64,000 nt of DNA from JBAXAB01 sp037142735 (lineage in GTDB: Bacteria; Patescibacteriota; Minisyncoccia; Phycocordibacterales; CAIZLB01), in contig JBAXAB010000002.1 of assembly GCA_037142735.1 (NCBI GenBank), positions 33,005 to 97,004 on the forward strand, read 5' to 3'. Positions 39,595-47,856 of the stretch are shown here, one piece after another. The notes under the pieces are model-generated. The model did not search any database, had not been told where the DNA came from, and saw only the letters and a list, made by a program, of their open reading frames with translations. Each line of letters begins with the position of its first letter. Positions within the stretch are counted from its first letter, which is position 1. Made by a program: the position numbers and the translations under genes.

Positions 39595-40656
39595 CTACTT
39601 AACTCCTTCTAAAAACTGCCAAACCTTTTCATTTGTGAGCATTGTTTCTACGAAAATCATCGCACGTAACTTGTCTGTATCCTTATACTGAGCCATAATT
39701 GTAGCCACTTCTTTGTCTACATCAGCCTCTTCAGGTTTAATTTTTTCAGTATTCGCAATTTCATTAAGCACAATTTGTGTTTGAGCGCGTTTCACCGCTT
39801 CACCTTCCCAACTCTTGTGGAGTTCCGACATAGTTTTATTAACGTGCTTCAGGTAATCATCAACCTTAAGACCCATTTGGCCAATTTGATGTGTCATTTC
39901 TGATTCCATACGGTGAATTTCATTTTCCACCAGTACGCGTGGCATTTTTATTTCACTTTTAGCAATAATTCCATCGATAGATTCGATTCGCTTCTTTTCC
40001 TTTTCCTTCCTTCCTTTTTGAAGTTTGATGCTCTCTCGAATTTTGTTTTTAAATTCTTCAAAAGTTTTAAAATCTCCAAATTTCTTGATGAAGTCTTCAT
40101 TTGTTTCCGGTAGGGGGAGCTCTCCGTGATCGTGCTTATCGTGATCTCCATTTTTCTGATGGAAATCAGTGTGTGCTACTTGTTGCTGTAACTCTTTGAT
40201 AGCATCTTCGACTTCTTTGTCGGTCGCTTCTACATCTCCAATCTTCTTGGCCATAATCTCCTTTGAGATCTTTTTGTAATCAGTCAACTTAACCACAGGG
40301 TGTGTAGATGTAGTAATTTTTACCTCAAATGTCTCATTAGGCACAATTTTATTGATAGCTACTTCAGGATTTCCAATGGCATCGATGTCCGCCTCCTTGA
40401 TTATGTCGGCGTAGTGTTTCTCCAAAGCCAAGCGTCCTGCCTCTTCTGTTACGATAACTTCTCCAAATTTTTCAGTGACAACCTTTTCTGGTACATGGCC
40501 TGGGCGGAACCCGTCGATTTTTAAGCCTTCTGAAATATTAGATAAGGCTTCTTCACGGAATTCTGCAACGGCTTTTTTATCAATAGAAATAAGGATTTCG
40601 TACTGGCAGTCAACTTTTTCAACTGGCTTTTTGCTTATGATTTTGAATGATGACAT
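39595..40656 (-). CDS. tig: trigger factor without PPIase domain
   Basis: A 353-residue trigger factor. The ribosome-binding N-terminal domain has the signature GFRPGHVPEKVVTEKFGE (canonical GFRxGKVP), and the C-terminal chaperone arms run from about 185 to the end. The FKBP-type PPIase domain of about 90 residues is missing; at its place (about residues 150-175) stands a short charged linker rich in His and Asp (FHQKNGDHDKHDHGELPLPE). It should bind nascent chains at the exit tunnel. The gene is two bases after ppa on the same strand and probably co-transcribed. Confidence 0.9.
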   Translation of the reverse strand: MSSFKIISKKPVEKVDCQYEILISIDKKAVAEFREEALSNISEGLKIDGFRPGHVPEKVVTEKFGEVIVTEEAGRLALEKHYADIIKEADIDAIGNPEVAINKIVPNETFEVKITTSTHPVVKLTDYKKISKEIMAKKIGDVEATDKEVEDAIKELQQQVAHTDFHQKNGDHDKHDHGELPLPETNEDFIKKFGDFKTFEEFKNKIRESIKLQKGRKEKEKKRIESIDGIIAKSEIKMPRVLVENEIHRMESEMTHQIGQMGLKVDDYLKHVNKTMSELHKSWEGEAVKRAQTQIVLNEIANTEKIKPEEADVDKEVATIMAQYKDTDKLRAMIFVETMLTNEKVWQFLEGVK

Positions 40657-40658
40657 TG

Positions 40659-41189
40659 TTATTTACTGTATTTATCTTTGTAAAGTTTAACTGATTTCTC
40701 GAAAGCTTCCATAGCTTTTTCCGCCCCATCAAAACCTTCAACAGTTACCACTTTCTTTTGTAATTGTTTGTAAGTCAAAAAGAAATGCTCCATCTCTTTG
40801 AGGAAATGTGAATTCACATCTTTCAGATCTTTCACATTATCAAATCGGGGGTCTTCTTCAGGCACTGCAATTATTTTAGCGTCACTGTCACCACCATCAA
40901 TCATCCACATGACACCTACTGGGCGCACTTTAACTAAACAGCCAGGGAATAGTGGGTATGTTGTAAGAAGTACAACATCTAACGGGTCACCATCGTCCCA
41001 TAAGGTCTGAGGTACAAACCCATAATCAAAAGGATAATCCTGAGCAGTGTGCAACACTCGATCAAGAGCAATTAATCCCGTTTTTTTATCAATCTCATAT
41101 TTGTTTTTTGAACCCTTATTAATTTCTATGATTGTAGTGATTGAGTCCTTTGAGCCTGCTTCTAAATCGTGCCATAAATTCATTGACAT
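40659..41189 (-). CDS. ppa: inorganic pyrophosphatase
   Basis: A 176-residue family I soluble pyrophosphatase. The acid residues that bind metal and pyrophosphate are in DYPFDYGFVPQTLWDDGDPL (the D-x-D-P-x-D-x-x-x-L type motif, here DGDPLDVVLL) and GDSDAKIIAVPEEDPRF; the N-terminal KNKYEIDKKTGLIALDRVLH also fits. It hydrolyses pyrophosphate from biosynthesis. It is placed between nusA and tig on the same strand. Confidence 0.97.
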   Translation of the reverse strand: MSMNLWHDLEAGSKDSITTIIEINKGSKNKYEIDKKTGLIALDRVLHTAQDYPFDYGFVPQTLWDDGDPLDVVLLTTYPLFPGCLVKVRPVGVMWMIDGGDSDAKIIAVPEEDPRFDNVKDLKDVNSHFLKEMEHFFLTYKQLQKKVVTVEGFDGAEKAMEAFEKSVKLYKDKYSK

Positions 41190-41220
41190 ATTTTTTTGAA
41201 ATTTTTAGTTTATTAATTTA

Positions 41221-42399
41221 TTACGAAGTTGAAACTTCTGCGGCTCCCTCCGTCTTTTCTGTAGTTTCTTCAGTTCCTTCTACTGCCACTGACTGAATAT
41301 CGATTCTCCAACCAGTTAGTTTTGCAGCAAGTCGTACATTTTGTCCGCCCTTGCCGATAGCAAGTGATTGTTGCAGGGGGACCACTTCTACCTTTGCAGA
41401 TTTCTCTGCTTCGTTGATAGTGATATTGATGATCTTTGCAGGTGAAAGAGCTTCCTCAATAAATTTTGCAGGATTCTCTGACCATTCGATGATGTCAATT
41501 TTTTCTCCACCCAATTCACTCATAACTGTATTCACACGAACTCCACGCTGACCAACCATCGATCCAACTGGATCAACGTGCGTGTCAATTGAAGCTACTG
41601 CGATTTTAGATCGGGCACCTGCTTCACGAGCAATTGATTTTATTTCGACACTGCCTGACGCAATTTCGGGTACTTCTGATTTGAAAAGTTCAGCCAAGAA
41701 TTTTGGATGTGAACGAGAAAGGCGAAGAAAGATTCCTTTTGGAGTTTCTTCTACACGAACCAATAGCATTCGAAGGCGCTCACCTTGGTTATAGTGTTCA
41801 TTTGGAATTTGTTCTTCATACGGAAGCATACCAACAGCTCGGCCCATATCAATAAACACATTACCTCGTTCCATTCTTTGAACTGTTCCAGATACAATTT
41901 CGTTCTCTTTCTTACCGAATTCAGCCAAAACAGAGGTTTTTTCTGCTTCACGGATCTTTTGAATAATTACTTGTTTAGCAGTTTGAGCAGAGATACGGCT
42001 AAAATCATCCTTATATTCCAAAGGGAATATCAATTCTTCACCAACTTTGATGTCTTTTTTGATTTTCTGGGCGTCTTCTATATATATGTGCTGTTCTTCG
42101 TTAAAACGGATCTTTTCAGGATTTTCGCCTTCAAGTGAAAGCGCCAGGTCTGGATTTGCCTCAATTTCTTCGTCAGTAACGATTTGACTTGGTTCAACTA
42201 CCACTTTTACCTGGCTGAACTCTGTCTTTCCACTTGAAAGGTCAAAATGGGCACGAACAAACTGTCCGCGACGTCCATATTCCTTTTTATAAGCCGTAGC
42301 CAGAGACATTTCAATAGCCTCAAGCACCCGCGCTCGAGGAATACCACGCTCTTCTTCTAATTGTTCTAGTACCGAATTGATTACTTTTAAGTCAAACAT
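41221..42399 (-). CDS. nusA: transcription termination/antitermination protein NusA
   Basis: A 392-residue protein: an N-terminal RNA polymerase-binding domain (FDLKVINSVLEQLEEERGIP), an S1 domain (about 130-200, with IVSGTVQRMERGNVFIDMG), then two KH domains, with VGSMVGQRGVRVNTVMSELG and QSLAIGKGGQNVRLAAKLTG. The acidic repeat C-terminus of E. coli is absent. The ORF extends to 42480 but the ATG at 42399 is the right start: the promoter at 42481-42509 initiates near 42474, and the region in between holds a terminator hairpin. NusA stimulates hairpin termination, so it may regulate itself here. Confidence 0.95.
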   Translation of the reverse strand: MFDLKVINSVLEQLEEERGIPRARVLEAIEMSLATAYKKEYGRRGQFVRAHFDLSSGKTEFSQVKVVVEPSQIVTDEEIEANPDLALSLEGENPEKIRFNEEQHIYIEDAQKIKKDIKVGEELIFPLEYKDDFSRISAQTAKQVIIQKIREAEKTSVLAEFGKKENEIVSGTVQRMERGNVFIDMGRAVGMLPYEEQIPNEHYNQGERLRMLLVRVEETPKGIFLRLSRSHPKFLAELFKSEVPEIASGSVEIKSIAREAGARSKIAVASIDTHVDPVGSMVGQRGVRVNTVMSELGGEKIDIIEWSENPAKFIEEALSPAKIINITINEAEKSAKVEVVPLQQSLAIGKGGQNVRLAAKLTGWRIDIQSVAVEGTEETTEKTEGAAEVSTS

Positions 42400-42430
42400 A
42401 TATTTTATTGTGATTTTATAACGCCCTTTC

Positions 42431-42460
42431 AAAAAAATGAGTCCGCCCGGGAAGGCGAAC
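42431..42460 (-). terminator. intrinsic terminator in the nusA leader
   Basis: On the minus strand GTTCGCC (42460-42454) pairs with GGCGGAC (42447-42441), with a short CCGGG-type centre, followed by TCATTTTTTT (T-run 42437-42431). It lies between the nusA promoter and its start codon, about 15 bases after the predicted transcription start. Confidence 0.75.
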
Positions 42461-42480
42461 TTACATCTTTCATGAGGCAT

Positions 42481-42509
42481 AGTATACGGGGGATTGAGAG
42501 GGGTGTCAA
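42481..42509 (-). promoter_or_regulatory. promoter of nusA
   Basis: On the minus strand TTGACA (42509-42504), a 17-bp spacer and TATACT (42486-42481), a close match to the sigma-70 consensus. Confidence 0.8.
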
Positions 42510-42527
42510 ATACAAGATTTTTGGTGA

Positions 42528-42555
42528 TGCTCCAAAGGTCGGAGGATGTTCGAAC
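42528..42555 (+). repeat. 28-bp direct repeat, copy A
   Basis: Matches 43747-43774 in 26 of 28 positions (mismatches at the 13th and 20th bases). The core CTCCAAAGGT...GTTCGAAC looks like the anticodon loop to T-loop part of a tRNA-Trp, but no complete tRNA can be folded. Confidence 0.8.
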
Positions 42556-42932
42556 CTATATTACTACTTCAAATCGGCAAATTTAGCCCTAATTTCCTTT
42601 ACAGAAAGTAGTTCTGTGTAATTTTGAGTATTTACAGTTTGACCATCAATTCTAAGAGTCGAGTCTCTGATTCAGGACTGCTGTGATTAAAACTATAAAA
42701 AACAATTTGGCTCCAATATTTTCATTCCCAAAGTCTTTTGGCCACTTACTGTTCGGAAATAGCTTTTCTAAGATTTTTGTGATTAATTTGGAAAATCTAC
42801 ACTGCTACAAAGTATGCTCAAAAGCAGGCCAGTTCAGATATTGATAAACGCTTTTTTGAATTTAAAGCCTTCTACGGCATCAAGAACCGAAGACTTGAGA
42901 GACTACTTGAGTGTTTATCATAAAATACAAAA
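42556..42932. other. gene-free region inside the islet
   Basis: About 380 bp between repeat copy A and the terminator of the 202-aa gene. It is AT-rich, with only short chance ORFs (for instance the plus-strand frame from 42814, which overlaps the terminator), and I recognise no gene, RNA or repeat in it. It might be a decayed gene. Confidence 0.4.
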
Positions 42933-42975
42933 GGCCCGCTACTACGAACCTTTCATATGGTTCGCGGCAGGGGCC
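42933..42975 (-). terminator. terminator of the 202-aa gene
   Basis: GGCCCGC...CGAACC (42933-42950) pairs with GGTTCG...GGGGCC (42959-42975), a long GC-rich stem with small bulges, followed on the minus strand by TTTTGT. The gene's stop is five bases away. Confidence 0.8.
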
Positions 42976-42979
42976 GTGG

Positions 42980-43588
42980 TTACTTTTCCTCCCTATAGCT
43001 CAGCAAAATCTCGAGCTTCCTCAGGTGTGACGCTATCATGCGCGTCGCTTCGCCCGTATCCTTCCTCTCGGGAGTGTTGGAGCAATTAACATACTGACAG
43101 ATCCCAGTGATCTGCTCTGGAGTGATGGTCAGAATGTATGTTTGCACCTGTGAATGTCCCCGATTTAGAACCATGTCGGGATGATGTTCGCCGTAAAAAT
43201 AGGTGTGCTCTGAATTGATTGTCACAACTCCACCCATTTTGTTCAGCCAAATCTTATTCATCTCGAAATTGCTCGGGTAACAGTGAATTACACCATCCTT
43301 GCTAAAGCGGTTGAGATCGCTAGCCCGCTTAATGAGAGCTTCGATCGCTGGGACCATTTCCCTCGGCGACTTTTTGAAGGCCTCTGTCAGTGGGGAATCG
43401 GGAAAGTGTTCTACAGCGAAGGTCGGGTCGACTTTCAACACCCGACCTTGCTTTGGGTGTGACTCCGGTGATGGTGTGGTCTTCACGGCCGCAGTTTTGG
43501 GAGTGGGGTGGAAGAACTTCGCGAGAAGTGTTGCGATCGCGAGTAGCAATACTACGCTGATAATCAGGTCTCTATGCTTTGTGAACAT
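42980..43588 (-). CDS. hypothetical membrane-anchored protein
   Basis: A 202-residue protein with an N-terminal transmembrane helix (LIISVVLLLAIATLLAKFF), a Pro/Thr-rich linker and a soluble C-terminal part of about 140 residues with two Cys pairs (one in GICQYVNCSN). No family is recognised. The coding sequence is clearly richer in G+C than the surrounding DNA and has an A/C-rich leader ending in AACAACATG and a strong hairpin terminator. It lies inside a region bounded by 28-bp direct repeats, which suggests acquisition as a unit. Confidence 0.6.
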   Translation of the reverse strand: MFTKHRDLIISVVLLLAIATLLAKFFHPTPKTAAVKTTPSPESHPKQGRVLKVDPTFAVEHFPDSPLTEAFKKSPREMVPAIEALIKRASDLNRFSKDGVIHCYPSNFEMNKIWLNKMGGVVTINSEHTYFYGEHHPDMVLNRGHSQVQTYILTITPEQITGICQYVNCSNTPERKDTGEATRMIASHLRKLEILLSYREEK

Positions 43589-43746
43589 GTTGTTTCAGGT
43601 TGTTGGTTTCAGTGGATTAAGCACGACAATCTTTGCAGTGCCTATCCCACTAACCAACAAAATATCAAAGAGCAGAACTAAATTATAATACTACATTTAT
43701 ATAAATATGTCAATTATAGGTATGCCTAGAAATAAGGATAAAAACG

Positions 43747-43774
43747 TGCTCCAAAGGTGGGAGGAAGTTCGAAC
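43747..43774 (+). repeat. 28-bp direct repeat, copy B
   Basis: See copy A at 42528-42555; the two copies lie 1219 bp apart in the same orientation and enclose the 202-aa gene. Confidence 0.8.
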
Positions 43775-43808
43775 TTTTCTAATTAGGTCTGTATAACCTT
43801 CACGAAGT

Positions 43809-44231
43809 TCACATGTTCACTAACAGCACCTTGGGTGTTATTCCTATAGCGCGAGAAACCATAAGTCTTGTATTTCCACTTACAAGATGTAATTTGCCCG
43901 CAGTTTTAAGTATGATAGGAGCATCTAGGCTCTCACCGCTTTCAATTTTTGTTTTTAAAGATTGCCAGTCTCTTCCTTCGGAATCCGAGTGATATTTAAC
44001 CATTCCCCAGTCTCCGATCGGAATATCGTGTGAGTCTGTATTTTCTAACTTAGCCCATTCTTCCTCTGGCAGGGGCACTAGTTCTGAAACTCTAGCGGCC
44101 TCCATAAAACTTGATACAAAAGCATCCGTATTTTCTCCTGCAAATACTCCTGCCGCTCTTTCTATTTCACCTCTTTCGTTTTCAAGAGATGGAAATACGA
44201 ATATTTCTTTAAGACCTTCTTTTGCTTCCAT
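43809..44231 (-). CDS. hypothetical protein with ParB/sulfiredoxin-like C-terminal motif
   Basis: A 140-residue protein when started at 44231. The last 45 residues (DAPIILKTAGKLHLVSGNTR, then LMVSRAIGITPKVLLV) resemble the ParB/sulfiredoxin fold, in which a G-x-x-R motif follows a pair of strands. The rest has no match I know. The start follows from a TATACT box (44243-44238) that ends six bases before the ATG; the ORF's upstream extension would overlap the divergent pilB promoter. It is not a full ParB protein: there is no helix-turn-helix or dimerisation domain. Confidence 0.55.
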   Translation of the reverse strand: MEAKEGLKEIFVFPSLENERGEIERAAGVFAGENTDAFVSSFMEAARVSELVPLPEEEWAKLENTDSHDIPIGDWGMVKYHSDSEGRDWQSLKTKIESGESLDAPIILKTAGKLHLVSGNTRLMVSRAIGITPKVLLVNM

Positions 44232-44284
44232 ATTTGAAGTATAGCAAACAAACCAAAGACAATTAATACTATTACCCAAAACAA

Positions 44285-44313
44285 TTGGCTCTTGAACAAA
44301 CAAAGAGTATAAT
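44285..44313 (+). promoter_or_regulatory. promoter of the type IV pilus operon
   Basis: TTGGCT (44285-44290), 17-bp spacer and exact TATAAT (44308-44313), with the pilB ATG 11 bases after the -10 box: a leader of only about five bases. Confidence 0.65.
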
Positions 44314-44324
44314 AACAAGCGAAA

Positions 44325-46079
44325 ATGTATATCGAACCTGATCAATTAAAAAAAGGATTGGTGGATTCCGGTCTTGTATCACGTGCAGACATCGATGCTG
44401 CAGTAAAAGAAGCGGATGAAAAAAATAAGCCGGTTGGAGACGTGCTCATTTCAAATGGAAAAATAAGCGAAGATGATTTTCGTCGTGTGCAGGCAAAAGT
44501 TTTGTCTATTCCTTTCGTTGACTTGAAAAAAGAAAAACTTGAATTCTCAATCCTCTCCCTCGTTCCCGAACCAATTGCTCGAAACCACAACATTGTGGCA
44601 TATAAAAAGACCGCTGACTCTCTTGAGGTTGCTATGCTTGACCCAAGTGACCTATCCGCCATCGATTTCGTTAAAAAGAAAACAGGTCTCAAGATCTTTT
44701 CTCGACTCACCACTACTGATTCAATTAAATCAGCTCTTGTTCAGTACCAAAAAACATTAAAGGCGGATTTCGGGGACATTATCCAGCAAGAAGCGGCTGC
44801 CCTTAAAACCCTTGCCCCAGAAGACATGTCAGGTGAAATGTCAGGTGATGATCTTAGAAAAATGGCAGATGATTTGCCAGTTGTCCGAATTGTGGACACT
44901 CTTTTGAAGCATGCAATCTTACAAGACGCATCTGATATTCACATAGAACAAATGGAAACAGAAGTAGTGGTTCGATACCGTATTGATGGCATGCTTCATG
45001 AAGCCATGATACTTCCAAAAAATGTTGGACCAAGCATTACTGCACGTATCAAGGTACTCTCAAGTCTCAAGTTGGACGAAAAGCGTCTACCTCAGGACGG
45101 ACGCTTCAAGATTGAACTAAATGGGGAAAAAGTTTCATTCCGTGTTTCGATTTTACCTACAAACTATGGAGAAAAGACAGTTATGCGACTTCTTCGCGAA
45201 AATGTGTCTGGTTTCACCTTGGAAAAATTAGGTTTTCATGGTCGTGGACTTGAAATTTTGCATGAAGCTACAAATCTATCGCACGGTTTAATACTAGTGA
45301 CTGGTCCTACCGGATCTGGAAAAAGTACGACCTTGTACACTATTCTTGATTTATTAAACACACCAGATGTAAATATTTCTACTGTAGAGGATCCGATTGA
45401 ATACCAGATGAAGCGTATTAACCAAACACAGGTAAAGCCTGAAATTGGCTTTTCTTTTGCAAGCGGTCTTAGATCTTTAATGCGACAAGACCCAGACATT
45501 ATTATGGTGGGAGAGGTGCGAGACAACGAAACAGCATCACTTGCGATTAACGCGGCATTGACCGGCCACCTTGTGCTGTCTACGTTGCACACAAACAGCG
45601 CTGCGGGCTCACTTCCGCGTCTAATTGATATGCACTGCGAACCGTTTCTTCTGGTGTCTACTTTGTCTGTAGTAGTAGCACAGCGGTTGGTGAGAAGACT
45701 TTCAGATACTAAACAAAAATATTTCCTTAATGATGCAGAATTGGCCTCACTTGCTAAAAGAATCGATATCGACCGAGTGTTGTTAGAATTAAAAACAGAG
45801 AATGTGGTAGACAAAAATGTGACATGGAAAGAAGTGCCGTTTTATAAAGCAGTTTCAGCATCTGAAACAGACGATGGCTTTAAAAGCAGAATTGGTATTC
45901 ATGAAATCTTGAAAATGACACCAACAATTAAAGATATTGTTATTAAAGGTGGAACTTCTGATGCCATTGAAGCACAAGCGCGCAAAGAGGGTATGGTAAC
46001 AATGTTCGAAGATGGTATTTTCAAATGTGTCTTGGGGCAGACAACAATCGAAGAGGTATTGCGTGTTGCGTCTGAATAG
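44325..46079 (+). CDS. pilB: type IV pilus assembly ATPase PilB
   Basis: A 584-residue GspE/PilB ATPase. The N-terminal MshEN-like part (residues 1-150) binds regulators; the ATPase core has VTGPTGSGKSTTLYTIL (Walker A), TVEDPIEYQM (Asp box), DPDIIMVGEVRDNETA (Walker B) and TGHLVLSTLHTNSA (His box). The C-terminal zinc-binding Cys tetrad of PilB is missing: the region RRLSDTKQKYFLNDAEL has no Cys. It powers pilus extension. It is the first gene of the pilus operon. Confidence 0.95.
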   Translation: MYIEPDQLKKGLVDSGLVSRADIDAAVKEADEKNKPVGDVLISNGKISEDDFRRVQAKVLSIPFVDLKKEKLEFSILSLVPEPIARNHNIVAYKKTADSLEVAMLDPSDLSAIDFVKKKTGLKIFSRLTTTDSIKSALVQYQKTLKADFGDIIQQEAAALKTLAPEDMSGEMSGDDLRKMADDLPVVRIVDTLLKHAILQDASDIHIEQMETEVVVRYRIDGMLHEAMILPKNVGPSITARIKVLSSLKLDEKRLPQDGRFKIELNGEKVSFRVSILPTNYGEKTVMRLLRENVSGFTLEKLGFHGRGLEILHEATNLSHGLILVTGPTGSGKSTTLYTILDLLNTPDVNISTVEDPIEYQMKRINQTQVKPEIGFSFASGLRSLMRQDPDIIMVGEVRDNETASLAINAALTGHLVLSTLHTNSAAGSLPRLIDMHCEPFLLVSTLSVVVAQRLVRRLSDTKQKYFLNDAELASLAKRIDIDRVLLELKTENVVDKNVTWKEVPFYKAVSASETDDGFKSRIGIHEILKMTPTIKDIVIKGGTSDAIEAQARKEGMVTMFEDGIFKCVLGQTTIEEVLRVASE

Positions 46080-46133
46080 TTTCAGCAGTGTTTCTGTGCC
46101 GCAGAATAAGATATAATACAAGTACATATTTCT

Positions 46134-47345
46134 ATGAAGTTTTCTTATACAGCCAAAAAAGGTGACGGCACAACACATACAGCAATCATCGAAGCGCCTG
46201 ACCGCACAGCTTTTTTTACTGAATTTAAAAAATTAGATGAACAGTTGATTGGCGTGAATGAGGATTCAAATAGTAAATTTAAAAAATTTAATATTAGTTT
46301 TAATTTTAATCGAATTAAAATTCTGGATAAAATTATTTTTGCCAGAAACCTTTCTGGAATGCTAGAGGCTGGGCTTTCATTGTCGCGTGCCATTACTGTT
46401 TCCGAGCGTCAGACCAAGAATCAAAAGTTAAAGAATATTTTTACTGATCTTAATACTAATATTTCCGCAGGTAGAACATTTAATGAATCACTAGGGGCAC
46501 ATCCCGATATTTTCCCACCCCTTTTTGTTTCTATGGTGCGTGCAGGAGAGGAGAGTGGTAACTTGGCTGAAAGTTTAAAACAAGTCGCCAATCAAATGGA
46601 AAAAAACTATTTGATTCAGAAAAAGGTGAAAGGGGCCATGATCTATCCAGGGATTATTTTATCCATCATGGTGATTATTGGAGTCTTGATGATGATCTTT
46701 GTTGTGCCACGCCTCACAAAAACTTTTACTGATTTGAAAACAACATTGCCTTCGTCTACAAAGTTTGTGATTTGGCTCAGTGATTTTCTATCAAATCACT
46801 ACATGATGGGTATTGGTATTGTTGCAGTAGCTATATTTTCTCTGGTTTACGCATCAAAGACGGTTGGCGGTAAAAGGGTTATAGATTTTTGTGTTTTAAA
46901 GATTCCAGTTATTAGCACAATTATAAAAGAAAGTAATGCTGCACGAACCTCTCGAACACTTTCATCTCTTTTGTCTGCCGGAGTCGATCTTTTAGTAGCA
47001 GTTAAAATTACCGGTGAAGTGATCCAGAACTCTTACTTTAAAGAGGTTTTAATTAAGACTGAAGGGATTGTAGAGAAGGGTCAGCCCCTTTCAACTGTTT
47101 TTGAAAAAGAAGAAAAACTTTACCCAATTTTCGTAAGTGAAATGATGAACGTAGGAGAGGAGACAGGAAAATTGGCAACCATGCTTGTGGGCGTTGCCAA
47201 TTTCTATGAAAATGAAGTTGAGCAAAAAACTAAAGATATGTCGACTATTGTAGAACCATTCCTGATGGTGATCATTGGTCTGTCGGTAGGATTTTTTGCA
47301 GTTTCCATGATAACTCCAATGTATTCAGTAATGAATAATCTTTAA
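46134..47345 (+). CDS. pilC: type IV pilus inner-membrane protein PilC
   Basis: A 403-residue PilC/GspF platform protein: an N-terminal cytoplasmic part, then two homologous halves. Motifs are IIFARNLSGMLEAGLSLSRA, the first membrane helices (IYPGIILSIMVIIGVLMMIF, VVPRLTKTFTDL), the second half ARTSRTLSSLLSAGVDLLVA, and MMNVGEETGKLATML near the C-terminus, ending in the last helix (LMVIIGLSVGFFAVSMI). It couples the ATPase ring to pilin insertion. A TATAAT box lies 16 bases before the ATG, so it may have its own promoter besides the operon's. Confidence 0.94.
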   Translation: MKFSYTAKKGDGTTHTAIIEAPDRTAFFTEFKKLDEQLIGVNEDSNSKFKKFNISFNFNRIKILDKIIFARNLSGMLEAGLSLSRAITVSERQTKNQKLKNIFTDLNTNISAGRTFNESLGAHPDIFPPLFVSMVRAGEESGNLAESLKQVANQMEKNYLIQKKVKGAMIYPGIILSIMVIIGVLMMIFVVPRLTKTFTDLKTTLPSSTKFVIWLSDFLSNHYMMGIGIVAVAIFSLVYASKTVGGKRVIDFCVLKIPVISTIIKESNAARTSRTLSSLLSAGVDLLVAVKITGEVIQNSYFKEVLIKTEGIVEKGQPLSTVFEKEEKLYPIFVSEMMNVGEETGKLATMLVGVANFYENEVEQKTKDMSTIVEPFLMVIIGLSVGFFAVSMITPMYSVMNNL

Positions 47346-47350
47346 AAGAT

Positions 47351-47830
47351 ATGAAAAAGCCTTTCATTAGATCAGGAAAAGCTGGATTTACGCTAGCTGA
47401 AATGTTGATTGTGATTGCTATCACAGCAATCCTGGGTTCTATGGCCTTTGCTTCATTTGGTAGATTAATTAATTACACTTCTATTGAAGGGCAAGCTCAG
47501 TCCATCCGTTCTCACATTGAAAGAGCGAGAATTTTTACGCTGGCCTCCAAAAACAATTCATCATTCGGAGTGATCTTTTCTACAACAACCGCACGTGTGT
47601 TTCAAGGCACTGCTTTTGTTTCTGCTAGTAGTAGTGACCAGGTTCTTACACTAGACAGTAAAGACAGTATTATAAATATAAATTTTACAGGCGGGGGCAG
47701 CACTATTTATTTTAATAAAATCACTGGAGAACCAAATGCCACAGGTACAATTACCGTCACTGCTACAAGTAATAATTTGGATCAAAGAACAATCGTGATT
47801 TATCAGACAGGTATAGTAGACATACAATAA
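47351..47830 (+). CDS. type IV pilin-like (GspH-like) prepilin
   Basis: A 159-residue prepilin. The N-terminus is a class III signal: SGKAGFTLAEMLIVIAITAI, with cleavage expected between Gly and Phe and the Glu at position +5, followed by a long hydrophobic helix. The C-terminal part is beta-rich with no Cys. It resembles the minor pseudopilin GspH/FimT type. It lies five bases after pilC in the pilus operon; a prepilin peptidase is not in the window. Confidence 0.85.
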   Translation: MKKPFIRSGKAGFTLAEMLIVIAITAILGSMAFASFGRLINYTSIEGQAQSIRSHIERARIFTLASKNNSSFGVIFSTTTARVFQGTAFVSASSSDQVLTLDSKDSIININFTGGGSTIYFNKITGEPNATGTITVTATSNNLDQRTIVIYQTGIVDIQ

Positions 47831-47856
47831 AATGGGTTCTACAATTAGATAAAAAC

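Noticed and set aside
42399..42480. Upstream extension of nusA to the ATG at 42480
   Set aside because: The promoter -10 box ends at 42481 and transcription starts inside this extension; the terminator hairpin lies in it and the residues do not match NusA.
42528..43774. Complete tRNA genes at the 28-bp repeats
   Set aside because: Neither copy has acceptor or anticodon stems that pair; only a loop-to-loop part resembles a tRNA.
43809..44231. Chromosomal ParB
   Set aside because: Only a ParB-like fragment is visible; the helix-turn-helix and dimerisation parts of ParB are absent.
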